Positions 1 to 9,294 are shown, counted from the stretch's first letter. The stretch is 49,035 nucleotides of DNA from Chitinophagales bacterium (GCA_015655015.1 JAATFV010000075.1:1-49035), one strand, 5' to 3'. The notes: generated by a model not told the origin, from the letters alone. Numbers and translations: made by a program.

Positions 1-1
1 A

Positions 2-778
2 GCAACCGAAATTATGGCGGGACCGACCGCGCTGGACTTCTGGCAGAAAGTGCTGGCGCAAAATTCCTTTTTCAACTTTACCGGCATACCCATAGTAGGG
101 ATCTTCGAGGTCCACCGCCCCAACTCCAGGGACAGTTTTTTCTACCTTATCGTTGCCATCCTCTTCTATTTTGCGCTTGTCCGAATTTTTTTCGAGAAAT
201 ATTTCAATAACCTGATGACCCTGTTTTTTCGAATGTCGCTCCGTCAGCAACAGATCAGGGAACAGGTCCTGCAGACCCAACTGCCTTCCCTGCTGTTGAA
301 TATCCTCTTCGTTATCTCGGCCGGACTCTACGCCTGCTTCCTTTTCCATTATTCCCAGCTGGGGGCCGGCATCCCGTTCTGGATTCTTTATTTGAACTGT
401 ATGGCCTTGCTGGCAGCCATCTACCTGGTCAAATACGTGGTGCTGAAATTTGTCGGCTGGGTATTTTCAATCTCCCGGGCAACCGACATTTATATCTTTA
501 TCGTCTTTTTGGTGAACAAAATGCTCGGAATTTTCCTGCTTCCGTTCTTGATCGTAATCATTTTTTCAGGCGAGGAATGGCGCCAGATTTTTATAACTAT
601 TTCATTGGCAATGACTTTCGTATTGTGGTCCTATCGGATATTAGCGGCCTACCGACCGGTGCGCAATGAAATAAAACTAACACCATTTTATTTTTTTCTG
701 TACCTTTGCGCCTTCGAAATAGCACCCCTGCTATTGATTTACAAGGTGTTATTGACATATTTGGAAAAAGTGTATTAA
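2..778 (+). CDS. DUF4271 family integral membrane protein (5' end cut by window)
   Basis: The reading frame is open from base 2 with no stop before the first ATG at 14, so the gene probably begins left of the window and about 258 codons are visible. The protein is very hydrophobic. I count roughly six to seven membrane segments, with an aromatic-rich loop (NFTGIPIVGIFEVHR) near the visible start. I recognise it as the DUF4271 type found in Bacteroidota beside uroporphyrinogen-III synthase, and here hemD follows after 27 bases. Function unknown, presumably inner membrane. The family call is fairly sure from sequence style and context, but no catalytic motif is visible. Confidence 0.72.
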   Translation, partial: ATEIMAGPTALDFWQKVLAQNSFFNFTGIPIVGIFEVHRPNSRDSFFYLIVAILFYFALVRIFFEKYFNNLMTLFFRMSLRQQQIREQVLQTQLPSLLLNILFVISAGLYACFLFHYSQLGAGIPFWILYLNCMALLAAIYLVKYVVLKFVGWVFSISRATDIYIFIVFLVNKMLGIFLLPFLIVIIFSGEEWRQIFITISLAMTFVLWSYRILAAYRPVRNEIKLTPFYFFLYLCAFEIAPLLLIYKVLLTYLEKVY

Positions 779-783
779 TTTTG
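776..783 (+). promoter_or_regulatory. Bacteroidetes-type -7 box upstream of hemD
   Basis: TAATTTTG matches the Bacteroidetes sigma-70 -7 consensus TAnnTTTG. A possible -33 TTG lies at 752-754, 21 bases upstream, which is acceptable spacing. The box overlaps the stop codon of the DUF4271 gene, so hemD can be started independently with a leader of roughly 15 bases. Confidence 0.5.
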
Positions 784-805
784 CAAATACAGAGGGGCAC
801 ACACA

Positions 806-1579
806 ATGATTAAAAACGGGGATAAAAAAAAGATTTTAATCACTCAACCCAGACCAGAAACAGAGAAGTCGCCGTATTTCGAACTGGCTAAGAAATATGA
901 CGTGGAACTTGCTTTTCATCCATTTATAAGATTGGAGCCTATTCCCGCCAAAGATTTCCGCAAGCAAAAGATAGATATAGCGCAATATTCGGCGGTGGTC
1001 TTCACCAGCCGCAATGCCATCGACCATTTCTTCCGGATCTGCGAAGAAATGAAGGTCATTGTATCTCAGGACACCAAATATTTTTGTATTACGGAAGCTG
1101 TTGCGCTCTACCTGCAAAAGTTCATCCTGTACCGCAAACGGAAAGTATTCTACGGAGCGGATGGATTGAATAAAAGCATGTTCGATGTTATCAACAAGCA
1201 TAAGGAGAATGAGCGCTTCCTCTATCCCTGTTCTGAGAATCAACAGGATAATGAGATCATCAATTGGCTGAAGCATAACAATTGCGGTTTTGCCACTCCT
1301 TTCATGTATCGGACTATCAGCAATGATCTGAGCGTGATATTCGGCCAGAGCGAGTACGATATCATTTGTTTTTTCACGCCCAGCGGCGTAAAAAGCCTTT
1401 TCGATAATTATCCCAAATTCAAGCAAAATGGCACCAAGATAGGGGCCTTTGGCAGCAATACCTCCAAGGCGGTGGAAGAGGCCGGGCTCACGCTGGATAT
1501 CAAAGCCCCTTTGCCGCAGGCGCCTTCGATGGTCTCCGCTCTGGAGAAATACCTGGCTGTGGTAGGCCGTAAAATATGA
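806..1579 (+). CDS. hemD: uroporphyrinogen-III synthase
   Basis: A 257-residue cytosolic protein. HemD enzymes close hydroxymethylbilane to uroporphyrinogen III in tetrapyrrole (heme) synthesis. The N-terminus (KKILITQPRPETEKSPYFEL) fits the family start, SAVVFTSRNAIDHFF (about 72-86) is the usual first-domain motif, and IICFFTPSGVKSLFDNY (about 186-202) followed by KIGAFGSNTSKAVEEAGL (about 211-228) forms the second domain with the conserved substrate-binding region. Family members are poorly conserved overall, but length and both motifs agree. Coupling to a DUF4271 gene is typical of Bacteroidota. A stem-loop follows the stop. Confidence 0.88.
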   Translation: MIKNGDKKKILITQPRPETEKSPYFELAKKYDVELAFHPFIRLEPIPAKDFRKQKIDIAQYSAVVFTSRNAIDHFFRICEEMKVIVSQDTKYFCITEAVALYLQKFILYRKRKVFYGADGLNKSMFDVINKHKENERFLYPCSENQQDNEIINWLKHNNCGFATPFMYRTISNDLSVIFGQSEYDIICFFTPSGVKSLFDNYPKFKQNGTKIGAFGSNTSKAVEEAGLTLDIKAPLPQAPSMVSALEKYLAVVGRKI

Positions 1580-1582
1580 CTG

Positions 1583-1614
1583 AAGGCTGTTCGCCTCCTG
1601 TTACCGACAGCCTT
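1583..1614 (+). terminator. Stem-loop after hemD
   Basis: AAGGCTGT (1583-1590) is exactly complementary to ACAGCCTT (1607-1614), with a 16-base loop. It begins four bases after the hemD stop. There is no strong T-run (AACCATTTCTTAA follows), so it may be a weak terminator or an mRNA 3' stabiliser. Confidence 0.45.
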
Positions 1615-1639
1615 AACCATTTCTTAACATATAAATCTC

Positions 1640-1738
1640 CGGCTGGAAGCTAAAAGCATATAGCTCCCGGTTATTTTTTGGCTTGAACCTTGTAGATTGC
1701 AGCTTGCGGATATTATAGTTTGCAGCCTGAAGCTTTCA
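1640..1738. repeat. Degenerate AGCTTGN heptamer repeat tract
   Basis: The gap between hemD and the thioredoxin-fold gene consists of loosely repeated 7-mers around GCTTG/GCAGC, for example GGCTTGA, ACCTTGT, AGATTGC, AGCTTGC. The same style of sequence occurs between the phosphate transporter and its partner near 42345. It ends just before the ATG at 1742, which argues against the in-frame alternative start at 1697 lying inside it. Confidence 0.55.
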
Positions 1739-1741
1739 ACA

Positions 1742-3838
1742 ATGCGCCACACCAATCGATTAAGCAGGGAGACCAGCCCTTATTTGTTACAGCACGCTCA
1801 TAATCCTGTGGATTGGTATCCCTGGGGGGAGGAAGCGTTGCAAAGGGCGAAGGAGGACAACAAGCCCATCCTGGTCAGCATCGGTTATGCCGCCTGCCAT
1901 TGGTGTCATGTAATGGAAAGAGAAAGCTTTGAAAATGAGGATACTGCCCGCTATATGAATGAGAATTTCATCAATATAAAGATAGACAGGGAAGAGCGGC
2001 CTGACCTCGATCATATTTACATGGATGCGGTACAGGCTATTACGGGTAGTGGCGGCTGGCCGCTGAATGTGTTTTTAACGCCGGATGGAAAACCTTTTTA
2101 TGGCGGCACCTATTTTCCGCCCCGCCCGGTACACAACCGGTCTTCCTGGACAGACGTCCTGTCCGCTATATCCACTTCTTTCCGGGAGAAAAGGGATCAG
2201 ATAGAGCAGCAGGCCGAGAATCTTACCCGGCATGTGGCTACCTCCAATTCCTTTGGCATTGCCCCTTCCGGGGCCTCCGATGCCGGGGCCGGCTCCCCGG
2301 CAAACGGAGAGATCAACCTTCCGGATCCCGGTATTTTCGACCCTGCTACCCTCCGGCAGATCTATGAACAGCTAATGGCGACAGCTGACAGGCAGCAGGG
2401 CGGTTTTGGGGGCGCGCCTAAATTTCCCCAGACCTTTTCCATTCAGTTCCTTCTTCATTACTATCATTTCACCGGGGAAGAGCCCGCTTTGGAGCAGGCA
2501 TGTCTGAGCCTGGATAAAATGATAAGGGGCGGTATCTATGACCAGATTGGGGGAGGATTTTCCCGTTACTCTACTGATAATGAATGGCTGGCGCCGCATT
2601 TTGAGAAAATGTTATACGATAATGCCCTGCTGGTGATTGTCCTGAGCGAAGCGTATCAGCTGACTAAAAAAGATTTATACAGGGAAGTCATTCAACAGAC
2701 TATAGAGTTCATCGACAGGGAGCTGTCGGATGGACAGGGGGCTTATTATTCTGCCCTGGATGCGGACAGCGAGGGAGAGGAAGGTAAATATTATGTATGG
2801 GACAAGGGGGAGATCGATGCTGTTCTGGGCGATGAAAGCGCCCTTTTTTGCTCCTGGTATGGCGTTACGGAGGAAGGCAACTGGGAAGGAAAGAATATCC
2901 TTACCCGCCCTTTTTCGGTGTTATCCCCGGCCGATGCGGAAAGACTGGCCGATGCCCGTCGCAAGCTCCTCAAGCACCGTTTCGGGCGGATCCGCCCTGC
3001 CCTGGACGACAAGATATTGCTTGGCTGGAATGCGCTCATGACCATTGCCTGTTCAAAAGCCTACGGAGCCCTGGGGATAGACGCGTATAAAGAACGGGCA
3101 ATTGCCAATATGGAGTTCTGCTGGAAGCATTTAAGAGGAAAAGGAATACATTTCTTTTATCACTCATATAAGGGGGGAGAAGCTAAATTTCCTGCCTTTC
3201 TGGATGATTATGCTGGTCTGATCGCAGCGTTGCTACAATTGCAGGAAATAACGGGAAATGCCGACTATCTAATTAAGGCAAAGGAAGTTATGGAGTATGT
3301 CCTGGAGAATTTCACAGAGGAGGAATCCGGTTTTTTCTTTTTTACTCACCGGGATCAGAAAGACCTGATCGTCCGGAAAAAAGAAATTTATGATGGAGCC
3401 ACTCCGTCCGGAAATGCATTGATGGCCTTTAACTTATCATATATGTCTATTATATTTAATAAGCCGGAATGGATGTCCCGGGCTACCCGGATGGCTGCTG
3501 CTCTTCAGCGTCCTGTCACCAGCTATCCCGGCTCTTTCGGTATATGGGCAACCCTGTACCAGGCAATTACGTATATAATTCCAGCCGTTGTTATTACCGG
3601 CAAGCGGCCGGAAAATACCCGGAAGGAGTTTCTTCAACAGCTAATCCCTTACCGGGTCTTTCAATCTGCCAAAGGAGAAAATACCCATTTTCCTTTATTG
3701 TCCGGCAGGCCCGTTGAAGACTTTCCACTTATTTTCCTATGCGAAAATTACTCTTGTCAACTTCCTGTAAATGAAGTAAATACGCTTATCCGACTCCTCG
3801 AAAATGTGCAAAAGTTTAGCGGTAGAATAATACAATAA
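1742..3838 (+). CDS. YyaL/DUF255-type thioredoxin-fold protein with (alpha/alpha) barrel
   Basis: A 698-residue protein of the YyaL / spermatogenesis-associated-protein-20 family. The N-terminal thioredoxin-like domain carries a CxxC (C52-H-W-C55, in [16 protein letters not shown]), then [16 protein letters not shown] and GGTYFPP. After that come FGGAPKFPQ and [10 protein letters not shown], typical of the C-terminal six-hairpin-like barrel. Length matches the family (about 650-700). I chose ATG 1742 because [22 protein letters not shown] begins exactly at the conserved family start; the frame extends to 1697 but that part is low-complexity repeat. The biochemical role of this family is not established. 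Redox or carbohydrate-related functions have been suggested. Confidence 0.88.
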   Translation: MRHTNRLSRETSPYLLQHAHNPVDWYPWGEEALQRAKEDNKPILVSIGYAACHWCHVMERESFENEDTARYMNENFINIKIDREERPDLDHIYMDAVQAITGSGGWPLNVFLTPDGKPFYGGTYFPPRPVHNRSSWTDVLSAISTSFREKRDQIEQQAENLTRHVATSNSFGIAPSGASDAGAGSPANGEINLPDPGIFDPATLRQIYEQLMATADRQQGGFGGAPKFPQTFSIQFLLHYYHFTGEEPALEQACLSLDKMIRGGIYDQIGGGFSRYSTDNEWLAPHFEKMLYDNALLVIVLSEAYQLTKKDLYREVIQQTIEFIDRELSDGQGAYYSALDADSEGEEGKYYVWDKGEIDAVLGDESALFCSWYGVTEEGNWEGKNILTRPFSVLSPADAERLADARRKLLKHRFGRIRPALDDKILLGWNALMTIACSKAYGALGIDAYKERAIANMEFCWKHLRGKGIHFFYHSYKGGEAKFPAFLDDYAGLIAALLQLQEITGNADYLIKAKEVMEYVLENFTEEESGFFFFTHRDQKDLIVRKKEIYDGATPSGNALMAFNLSYMSIIFNKPEWMSRATRMAAALQRPVTSYPGSFGIWATLYQAITYIIPAVVITGKRPENTRKEFLQQLIPYRVFQSAKGENTHFPLLSGRPVEDFPLIFLCENYSCQLPVNEVNTLIRLLENVQKFSGRIIQ

Positions 3839-3961
3839 GTTGGCCAAGGCCTACGTTAATGAATTTAGCGTCTTGAAAAGCTTTGACTTTCGAAAAATTA
3901 ATTTTAAACTTGTAGCGAGATGTTGTCAAAAGATTTTATTTGCCCAGTACCCTTTAAAATT

Positions 3962-5245
3962 ATGAAAATGAAAAACCTATCCACACTGACGGCCTTATCC
4001 GCCCTTATTTTTGCGGCCGGATGCGGTAAAATAGGCAAATCCCACAAGGGATTACCCGATGACGGGCAGTTGCATGGGGCTTCTCCTGCAGGTGCTTATA
4101 ATCTTTCGAAGCCACCCGGGATGGTCTACATTCCACCTGGGACTTTCCACATGGGCCCCAGCGATGAGGACATGAATTTCGCTTACACCGCACGCAATCG
4201 TCAAACTTCTATCAGCGGTTTCTGGATGGATGCTACAGAGATCACTAATAACGAATACCGCCAGTTCACCAATTGGGTGAGGGATTCGATTGCGGCTACC
4301 CTGATGCAATATGGGAAAGACGTCGACGGCAGGTTCCAGATCGACTGGAAAAAGACCCAGGCCATCAAGTGGGGCGATAAAGCTACCATCGAGAAGATCG
4401 ATCAGATGGTAGTGACTCCTGACAACCGTATTTTCGGGAAAAAAGATATTGATCCCAACAAGCTGGTCTATCATTCCGAAACATTCGATCTGAAAGAGGC
4501 TGCTGCAAAACAGAATGAAGGCAAGCCCCGCGGCCAGTTCATCCGGAAAAAAGATGTGAAGATCTATCCGGACACGCTCGTTTGGATCCGTGACTTCAGC
4601 TATTCCTATAACGAGCCGATGACCAAACGTTATTATTCCCATCCTGCCTTCGGTAATTATCCGGTAGTTGGGGTGAACTGGAGCCAGGCCACCGTGTTCT
4701 GCGAATGGCGGACCCATTATCTGAACGCCAATCTGGAAAAGAAGAAAATGGCTACTGAATCGGATTTCCGCCTGCCCACCGAATCTGAGTGGGAATACGC
4801 ATCAAGAGGCGGGCGCTCTCAATCTATGTTCCCCTGGGGTAACTATTACCTGAGAAATAAAAAAGGCTGCTTACTCGCGAATTTCAAGCCCGGACGTGGT
4901 AATTACCCGGAAGACGGCGGGTTTTATACGGTTCGTGCCGATGCTTACTGGCCTAATGATTTTGGTCTGTATTGCATGGCTGGTAACGTAGCAGAATGGA
5001 CCTCTTCTTTCTACTATGAAGGTTCTTACAACTTTCAGCATGACATGAACCCCGATATTCGCTGGAATGCGAAGGATTCCGATCCTCCCCGCATGAAACG
5101 TAAGGTGATCCGTGGAGGAAGCTGGAAAGACGTGGGTTATTTTCTGCAGACAAGCACCCGTACTTATGAGTACCAGGACACCGCGAAATCCTACATTGGA
5201 TTCCGTTGTGTGATCGATCTGCCGCCTACCATGACAAACCGTTAA
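3962..5245 (+). CDS. gldK: Gliding motility / T9SS lipoprotein GldK
   Basis: A 427-residue outer-membrane lipoprotein that forms, with GldN, the periplasmic ring of the type IX secretion system. The start at 3962 gives a proper lipoprotein signal (MKMKNLSTL, lipobox IFAAGC, Cys21); ATG 3968 is also possible, while the longer frame from 3920 would bury the signal. The rest is a formylglycine-generating-enzyme-like (SUMF1) fold: MVYIPPGTFHMG, FWMDATEITNNEYRQF, VGVNWSQATVFCEW, FRLPTESEWEYASRGG, CMAGNVAEWTSSFYYEG, VIRGGSWKD, and GFRCV at the end. GldK proteins use this fold structurally rather than catalytically. First gene of the gldKLMN set. A structured repeat fills the gap to gldL. Confidence 0.96.
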   Translation: MKMKNLSTLTALSALIFAAGCGKIGKSHKGLPDDGQLHGASPAGAYNLSKPPGMVYIPPGTFHMGPSDEDMNFAYTARNRQTSISGFWMDATEITNNEYRQFTNWVRDSIAATLMQYGKDVDGRFQIDWKKTQAIKWGDKATIEKIDQMVVTPDNRIFGKKDIDPNKLVYHSETFDLKEAAAKQNEGKPRGQFIRKKDVKIYPDTLVWIRDFSYSYNEPMTKRYYSHPAFGNYPVVGVNWSQATVFCEWRTHYLNANLEKKKMATESDFRLPTESEWEYASRGGRSQSMFPWGNYYLRNKKGCLLANFKPGRGNYPEDGGFYTVRADAYWPNDFGLYCMAGNVAEWTSSFYYEGSYNFQHDMNPDIRWNAKDSDPPRMKRKVIRGGSWKDVGYFLQTSTRTYEYQDTAKSYIGFRCVIDLPPTMTNR

Positions 5246-5270
5246 TAGCAGTCGCCTGCGCGCGACGGCT

Positions 5271-5389
5271 GGTTGCCATAGGAATCTTTGTCTACCCGGA
5301 GATAATCAGCGCAACCTGCCGAAGGCAAGCCATAAATAACTGTTGGAGAGGCGGGGTTAAATTTTTAACAAAACCTTGTCTCTCCAACA
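5271..5389 (+). repeat. Structured repeat copy I (gldK-gldL gap)
   Basis: Matches the P1-P2-linker-P3 plan seen elsewhere in the window. Outer pair GGTTGC (5271-5276) with GCAACC (5311-5316); mini-hairpin P2 TGCC-GAA-GGCA (5317-5327); linker with CCATAAATAAC; P3 TGTTGGAGA (5341-5349) with TCTCCAACA (5381-5389), and the loop contains GGGTTAAATTT. P1 has a larger loop than in other copies. It accounts for most of the 256-base gap inside the gld operon. Confidence 0.68.
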
Positions 5390-5501
5390 AAATTTTTCCC
5401 TGATAAATTCGTTTTAAATAACAGTTAATTTGCATTAATCAACAGGAACTCTTTTCCAAACCCTTTTAAATCCCCTTTCAAAACAATTTAAAATTTAAAC
5501 T

Positions 5502-6278
5502 ATGAGCGCTGGTGTATCAAAATCTACCGAAAGACTTATAAACATTATAGTGTGCGTTGGTGCTGCCGTTGTAATCTTCGGAGCCCTGCAAAAGATCCTG
5601 CATACTAAGCTGGCTGACTTCTTCCTGACAGCCGGTCTTCTGACAGAAGCCCTGATTTTCGTGGTCTATGCCTTCTTACCTCCTCCCGGCGGCGAAATGC
5701 ATGCCCTGGTAGAAGCGCTGCCAAAATTAGCCAGCGGCGGACCCAGCGGCAACCCTGCCCTGGAAAAAATGGATAAAATGTTACAGGATGCAGATATCAC
5801 TCCTGCCAACCTGGGCCGTCTGAGCGAAGGGTTCAAAAAATTCGGCACTACCGTTGACAAGATCAGCGATGTGTCCGGAGCCCTGGCCGCCACTACGGAC
5901 TATACCAATAAGACTAAAGAAGCCTCCATTGCCCTCGATAGCATGAAAGGCGCCTACCAGAATGCTACCAATACCATTTCAAGCTTCAATGCAGCAGCAG
6001 AAGGCACCAAACAATTTCATACACAGGTACAGGTATTGACGAAGAACCTGGGTTCGCTCAATGCAATCTATGAGCTGGAGCTGCAGGACACCAATAACCA
6101 CCTTAAAGCAATGAACAGCTTTTATGGCAACCTGGTTAAGGCTTCCGAGACCATGCAGGGCAGCGTAACGGATGCTAAGAAAACGCAGGAACAAATAGCC
6201 CTGCTGGCTAAGAACCTGGGTAATCTGAACAGTGTTTATGGCAATATGCTGACGGCTATGCAAGGTCGTCCTGCATAA
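5502..6278 (+). CDS. gldL: Gliding motility / T9SS inner-membrane motor protein GldL
   Basis: A 258-residue inner-membrane protein that, with GldM, forms the proton-driven motor powering type IX secretion and gliding. Two N-terminal membrane helices (about 12-32 and 39-58) precede a long cytoplasmic alpha-helical tail with a repeated pattern (QVLTKNLGSLNAIYELE and IALLAKNLGNLNSVYG, a similar about 25-residue unit occurring twice). The glutamate in LLTEALIF is residue 49, the same position as the essential Glu49 of the Flavobacterium johnsoniae protein, and a lysine (K31) sits at the end of helix 1. Length is normal for the longer members of the family. gldM follows after 84 bases. Confidence 0.96.
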   Translation: MSAGVSKSTERLINIIVCVGAAVVIFGALQKILHTKLADFFLTAGLLTEALIFVVYAFLPPPGGEMHALVEALPKLASGGPSGNPALEKMDKMLQDADITPANLGRLSEGFKKFGTTVDKISDVSGALAATTDYTNKTKEASIALDSMKGAYQNATNTISSFNAAAEGTKQFHTQVQVLTKNLGSLNAIYELELQDTNNHLKAMNSFYGNLVKASETMQGSVTDAKKTQEQIALLAKNLGNLNSVYGNMLTAMQGRPA

Positions 6279-6362
6279 GCCCTGCCAGCGCCCGTTTTGT
6301 CCGGACCGTTTGAAACACTTATGAAAAACTTTATTACCGTTATACTATTAATTTACTAGCCC

Positions 6363-7949
6363 ATGTCTTTACCTAAAGAACCGCGGCAAAAGATGATCAA
6401 TATGATGTATTTGGTGCTTACAGCTCTGCTGGCGCTGAATGTATCGGTGGAGGTATTGAACGCTTTTAAGACCGTGAATGCAAGTATCGAAAAGTCCAAT
6501 AGAGTTGTGGACCAGAAGAATAAAATGACATACACCTCTTTTGAGGATGCCTCCAAGGACCCCCAGACTGCCGCCAAAGCGGCGATATGGGCTCCCAAGG
6601 CCGAACAGGTGAAAAAACTCTCCGAAACGCTGACAGCCTATATCGAAGGTCTGAAAGAGCAGCTGATCAATGAATCGAACCCCCAGATGAAGGATGGTAA
6701 AAGAGAGTTTACGGACGGTAATCTCGATGCCGCCACCCGTATTTTCGATACCAAGGGAGAAGGCCCGAAATTATATAACAGCCTGGTTAAGTTTAAAGCC
6801 GACCTGCTGGATGTAGTCGACCCCTCTCATTATCCCGAGCTGCCTGATATCACGAAGAAAGACCTGGCCGCGGCCAGGGAGAATTTCGATAAGAAATTGC
6901 CGCTCGATCTCAGCGTGCCTGCATCGGAATCCGGAAATGCCGCCACCGGCAACATTCCGAAAGACTGGACGATCAACTATTTCCATATGACGCCGACCAT
7001 TGCAGCCCTGACCATCCTCAGTAAGTTCCAGAGCGATGCGAAGAACGCTGAATCACATGTGATCGATTTCCTGCACAAACAGATCGGTGAAGTAAAAGTA
7101 GTGTTTGATGAATTCAAACCTCTGATAGGTACCAATGCCACTTACCTGATGCCCGGTGATGAGCTGGACGTTACGGCCGGTATCGGCGCCTACAGTGATG
7201 CCGCCAAGCCTGACGTATATATTAACGGCGCCAAACAACCTCTTGGCGCTGACGGAACGGCGCTTTTCAAAACACATGTAACTTCTACCGGCAGCGTTAA
7301 TGTAAAGATTGAATATATCAAGCCCGATGGTTCGAAGGGCGTTACCGAAAAGAATATCCCTTACACGGTGGGTCAGCCTTCCGGAGCCTCTGTCTTCCTG
7401 GAAAAAATGAACGTACTTTATGTAGGTGAGGAGAACCCGCTCACGATCTCCGGCGGTAGCGTCGGCAGTGAAAAAGTATCGGTCAGCTTCTCCGGCAGCG
7501 GCGCTGTCAACAAGGTCGGCGGTGACAAGTATGTTGCCAAACCAACGGCTCCCGGCATGGCTAAGATCGTCGTTAACTCGGCCGGAAAGATCGCCGAATT
7601 CCCGATGAGGGTGAAATTCCTGCCGGATCCTACGGGATTTGTCGGTACCAAAAAAGGCGGAGCTATCTCTGCTGCCGAATTTAAAGCGATCGGCGGCCTG
7701 CTGGCCAAGCTGGAAAATTCAGAATTTGAATCTCCTTTCAAGGTGGTAAGCTACAAGCTGGCTGCTATCGGAGGAAATGTTCCCCAATACATGGAAGCGA
7801 ATAATGAGGGCAACCGTTGGACAGGAACTGCGCTGAACATTGTTTCGAAAGCTTCACCCGGCACCAACATATTCTTTGACGCAATCAGGGTAGTAGGCCG
7901 TGACGGAAGGACGAGAGAACTTCCTCCCATGGTATTTAGCTTGAAATAA
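6363..7949 (+). CDS. gldM: Gliding motility / T9SS motor shaft protein GldM
   Basis: A 528-residue protein. The single membrane helix near the N-terminus (MMYLVLTALLALNVSVEVL, about residues 13-31) inserts into the GldL ring, and the remainder is a periplasmic dimeric shaft of four domains reaching the GldK/GldN ring. Start motif SLPKEPRQKMINMMYLVLTA is characteristic. Domain 1 (to about 220) is helical. Domains 2-4 are beta-rich: LMPGDELDVTAGIGAYS, VFLEKMNVLYVGEENPLTIS, and ending VGRDGRTRELPPMVFSLK. All features expected of a working GldM are present. A perfect palindrome separates it from gldN. Confidence 0.96.
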   Translation: MSLPKEPRQKMINMMYLVLTALLALNVSVEVLNAFKTVNASIEKSNRVVDQKNKMTYTSFEDASKDPQTAAKAAIWAPKAEQVKKLSETLTAYIEGLKEQLINESNPQMKDGKREFTDGNLDAATRIFDTKGEGPKLYNSLVKFKADLLDVVDPSHYPELPDITKKDLAAARENFDKKLPLDLSVPASESGNAATGNIPKDWTINYFHMTPTIAALTILSKFQSDAKNAESHVIDFLHKQIGEVKVVFDEFKPLIGTNATYLMPGDELDVTAGIGAYSDAAKPDVYINGAKQPLGADGTALFKTHVTSTGSVNVKIEYIKPDGSKGVTEKNIPYTVGQPSGASVFLEKMNVLYVGEENPLTISGGSVGSEKVSVSFSGSGAVNKVGGDKYVAKPTAPGMAKIVVNSAGKIAEFPMRVKFLPDPTGFVGTKKGGAISAAEFKAIGGLLAKLENSEFESPFKVVSYKLAAIGGNVPQYMEANNEGNRWTGTALNIVSKASPGTNIFFDAIRVVGRDGRTRELPPMVFSLK

Positions 7950-7958
7950 CAACGTAAT

Positions 7959-7987
7959 AATTTTCCCGGGTTTAACCCGGGAAAATT
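7959..7987. terminator. Perfect palindrome between gldM and gldN
   Basis: AATTTTCCCGGGTT (7959-7972) is the exact reverse complement of AACCCGGGAAAATT (7974-7987) around a single central T. In RNA it would form a strong hairpin with a 3' side ending in U-rich sequence, so it can act as a partial terminator or attenuator, or as an RNase-stable end for gldKLM mRNA. It is nine bases after the gldM stop and 36 before the gldN start. Confidence 0.6.
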
Positions 7988-8023
7988 TTAGTGAACTTTA
8001 ATATAAGATTTAAACCAAGAGAG

Positions 8024-9067
8024 ATGAAAAAGCATTTTATCAGATTATGCTTGCTGGCGACGGTGTTCGCATTAGCAGTAGGATCCCTGGAAGCCCAGAC
8101 CAAGCGCCCTGCTAAAAAGAGAACAGTAGCCGGAGCCGGTAAAAAGAAGGCCGTCACGAAGAACAAGGCCGGGGCAAACACAGCCGTCGCTCCTGTGCAA
8201 GACACGACGGCCAAGCCGCCGGTTGTTGTCCTGGAAGCGGATATCAAGCTGGATACTCCCCGGAAATCCCTGAGAAATGACGCCATCATCGAGCGTAATC
8301 TGGTAAAAGACCGTACTCCCCTGACCTATGAGCATATCCGTGAGGATGATGCCGTATATCGCCAGCGGATATGGAGAGAAGTGGATGTTCATGAAAAAAT
8401 GAACCTGGCCTTTGTTTACAAAGCCACGGAAGACAATGGTAATCAACGCTTCATCAATATTCTGCTCAGCGAGATCAAGAGAGGCGGCATTACGGCCTTC
8501 GACGCCACCGTCGATGACCGGTTCACTACCCCCATGACCTTCAAACAGATAGCAGAAGGACTGGTCTCCAAACCTAAGACTATCCAGGTTCCTGATAATG
8601 TGGCCGATCCGGATGGCTCCAAAGGCTTGATGAGGGATACGGTCATCCAGGATGAATTCAATCCTGAAGCTGTCGAAAGATATATGATCAAGGAGGAATG
8701 GGTATTCGATAAGGAATCATCCCGCCTGCATGTCCGCATCCTGGGTATCGCTCCTGAAAAGACCATCCTCAATCCTGATGGATCTTTCAGAGCTGTAACG
8801 CCTATTTTCTGGGTATACTATCCCGATCTGCGGCCCATGCTCGCTAAATACGAAGCATACAATGGTAAGAACTTTGGCGCCCGCATGAGCTGGGAAGAAT
8901 TGTTCGAAAGCCGTATGTTCTCCAGCCGCATCATTAAATCGACCATCGATAATCCCGGTGATCAATTTGTAGCCGGATATATTAAGGACCCGATCCTTCA
9001 ATTGCTCGAAGGCGAAAATATTAAAGAGAAAGTATTCAATTACGAACAGGATCTCTGGTCTTATTAA
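8024..9067 (+). CDS. gldN: Gliding motility / T9SS periplasmic ring protein GldN
   Basis: A 347-residue exported protein (PorN in Porphyromonas) that pairs with GldK in the periplasmic ring. Start at 8024 gives a clean signal peptide (MKKHFIRLCLLATVFALAVG, cleavage near LEA-Q, about residue 24) preceded by a purine-rich AGAGAG; the longer frame from 7991 lies in the palindrome and its flank. A short Lys/Ala-rich stretch follows (about 27-50), then the conserved body: EDDAVYRQRIWREVDVHEKM, DDRFTTPMTF, WVFDKESSRLHVRILGIAP, FWVYYPDLRPMLAKYE, WEELFESRMFSS. Last gene of the gld set, followed by a strong terminator. Confidence 0.95.
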   Translation: MKKHFIRLCLLATVFALAVGSLEAQTKRPAKKRTVAGAGKKKAVTKNKAGANTAVAPVQDTTAKPPVVVLEADIKLDTPRKSLRNDAIIERNLVKDRTPLTYEHIREDDAVYRQRIWREVDVHEKMNLAFVYKATEDNGNQRFINILLSEIKRGGITAFDATVDDRFTTPMTFKQIAEGLVSKPKTIQVPDNVADPDGSKGLMRDTVIQDEFNPEAVERYMIKEEWVFDKESSRLHVRILGIAPEKTILNPDGSFRAVTPIFWVYYPDLRPMLAKYEAYNGKNFGARMSWEELFESRMFSSRIIKSTIDNPGDQFVAGYIKDPILQLLEGENIKEKVFNYEQDLWSY

Positions 9068-9088
9068 AGGAAAAAATAATTTCTTTCC

Positions 9089-9122
9089 GCAAGGGGCGCT
9101 GTAATTTTACAGCGCCCCTTGC
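9089..9122 (+). terminator. Strong hairpin terminator after gldN
   Basis: A perfect 16-bp stem, GCAAGGGGCGCTGTAA (9089-9104) with its complement at 9107-9122. It is followed by CTTTTGGGG and lies 21 bases after the gldN stop. It ends the gldKLMN transcript. Confidence 0.8.
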
Positions 9123-9160
9123 CTTTTGGGGTATGCGCTTATTTCCTCCCGGGTTATATT

Positions 9161-9191
9161 ATAACTAATTAACTAGAAATTAATTAGTTAT
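9161..9191. repeat. AT-rich inverted repeat in gldN-uvrC gap
   Basis: ATAACTAATTAA (9161-9172) and TTAATTAGTTAT (9180-9191) are exact complements with a 7-base loop. A second, smaller inverted repeat AATACCC / GGGTATT follows at 9212-9231. Both are between convergent genes. No TF site is recognised. Confidence 0.5.
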
Positions 9192-9294
9192 AGTACAATA
9201 TATTTTTTAAAAATACCCAAAAGCGGGTATTGCTAAATAAAAAGCTTTTCTTATTTTTACACTGGTTTTTCATAGGATATTGGATTTTAAAAAC

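Noticed and set aside
1697..1741. Upstream start of the YyaL-like protein
   Set aside because: The added codons fall in the heptamer repeat, while the family begins at [10 protein letters not shown].
3920..3961. Upstream ATG extending GldK
   Set aside because: It would add 14 residues ahead of the lipoprotein signal and push the lipobox too deep. ATG 3962 is preferred.
4052..4717. Open frame opposite gldK (221 codons)
   Set aside because: Fully overlaps the well-supported gldK and encodes no recognisable domain.
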